A stretch of 37,744 bases of DNA from Saprospiraceae bacterium (GTDB lineage Bacteria > Bacteroidota > Bacteroidia > Chitinophagales > Saprospiraceae). The stretch is from NCBI GenBank assembly GCA_023268675.1, contig JALQTV010000005.1, positions 1 through 37,744 on the forward strand, in the 5' to 3' direction. The notes below the pieces were generated by a model that worked only from the letters and a program-made list of their open reading frames with translations, did no database searches and was not told the DNA's origin. Shown here one piece after another: positions 37,185-37,744 of the stretch (its first letter is position 1; every line of letters starts with the position of its first letter). A program made the translations under genes and the position numbers.

Positions 37185-37744
37185 ATGCCAGTACCACCTC
37201 ATTCTTTGTTTTCCAGTTTCCCAACGGTTTCTTTCGAAGCGTGGGAAGCAAAGGTAGCTGCCGAATTGCGCGGGAAGTCTTTCGAGTCGCTGTTTTTCCA
37301 AAACGTACCCGGTTTATCTGCCAGCCCATACATTCACCCCGAACGATTCAGCGGAGAGGCAGCAGGCCCGATAAAGCAGGAAGAACCGGGGAACTCCTGG
37401 AAAATTACCGAAAAAATAACGGTTGATACGCCTCTGATAGCCAATAAAATAGCTCTAGAAGCATTGAATGGTGGTGCAGAAGCACTGATTATCGCCCCTC
37501 CGTCTGTTTGGAAAGCCCAGGATTGGGTGGTCTTCATGGAAGGTATCTTCCCTGAAATGATCCAGTTGCAAGGCGTCTTCAATGGGGAGGCCCCGGATCA
37601 GCATCTGGCAGTTCAGGCCTTTCACCAATTTCTTTCTGACAAATACAATACGCAGCGTTTAGATATTTCCCTTGCCGTTGATGCCCCGGCCTGGTTGCAT
37701 GCAGACATGACCGACAAACTGAAAGCATGCTGCGACAGTATGAG
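37185..37744 (+). CDS. Methylmalonyl-CoA mutase small (MutA-type) subunit, N-terminal part, truncated by the window end
   Basis: MPVPPHSLFSSFPTVSFEAWEAKVAAELRGKSFESLFFQNVPGLSASPYIHPERF...; open to the window end, so absent from the supplied ORF list. Confidence 0.75.
   Translation, partial: MPVPPHSLFSSFPTVSFEAWEAKVAAELRGKSFESLFFQNVPGLSASPYIHPERFSGEAAGPIKQEEPGNSWKITEKITVDTPLIANKIALEALNGGAEALIIAPPSVWKAQDWVVFMEGIFPEMIQLQGVFNGEAPDQHLAVQAFHQFLSDKYNTQRLDISLAVDAPAWLHADMTDKLKACCDSM

Noticed and set aside
1-37744. tRNA, rRNA, prophage, transposon or defence-island content
   Set aside because: No cloverleaf, rRNA-like stretch, integrase/transposase motif, terminal inverted repeats or known defence genes were seen by eye.

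Overview
The window looks like chromosomal DNA from a Bacteroidota bacterium, probably Saprospiraceae-like. Evidence is the fused lpxC/fabZ gene, the TAnnTTTG promoter boxes and the gene families present. Most genes are housekeeping: DUF177/rpmF, ridA, trpS, a FAH-family hydrolase, metK, a sugar transferase, alaS, an M23 peptidase, lpxD-lpxC/fabZ-lpxA, yidD, an ECF sigma factor, uvrA, fabG, iscA-like, a cysteine desulfurase and the start of a methylmalonyl-CoA mutase subunit. I found no rRNA, tRNA, CRISPR array, phage or transposon. The most interesting parts are: (1) a minus-strand crtY-blh-rhodopsin operon. Its rhodopsin has a proton-pump D/T/E motif and Gly at the position equivalent to GPR Phe152, the signature of a carotenoid-antenna fenestration. 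(2) A full-length thiolase homologue that has lost all its catalytic motifs, next to a FadB/FadJ-like protein that also has altered dehydrogenase residues. (3) An N-terminally shortened, HemC (hydroxymethylbilane synthase)-derived protein that lacks the catalytic Asp, the Arg motifs and the cofactor Cys, transcribed divergently from lpxD. (4) Non-coding structure: three roughly helically phased TTTTG-N4-CAAAA dyads upstream of an M23 peptidase promoter, a mirror-image pair of divergent promoters at lpxD, and dyads near the rhodopsin operon and uvrA. All homology calls come from reading the translations, with no database search.
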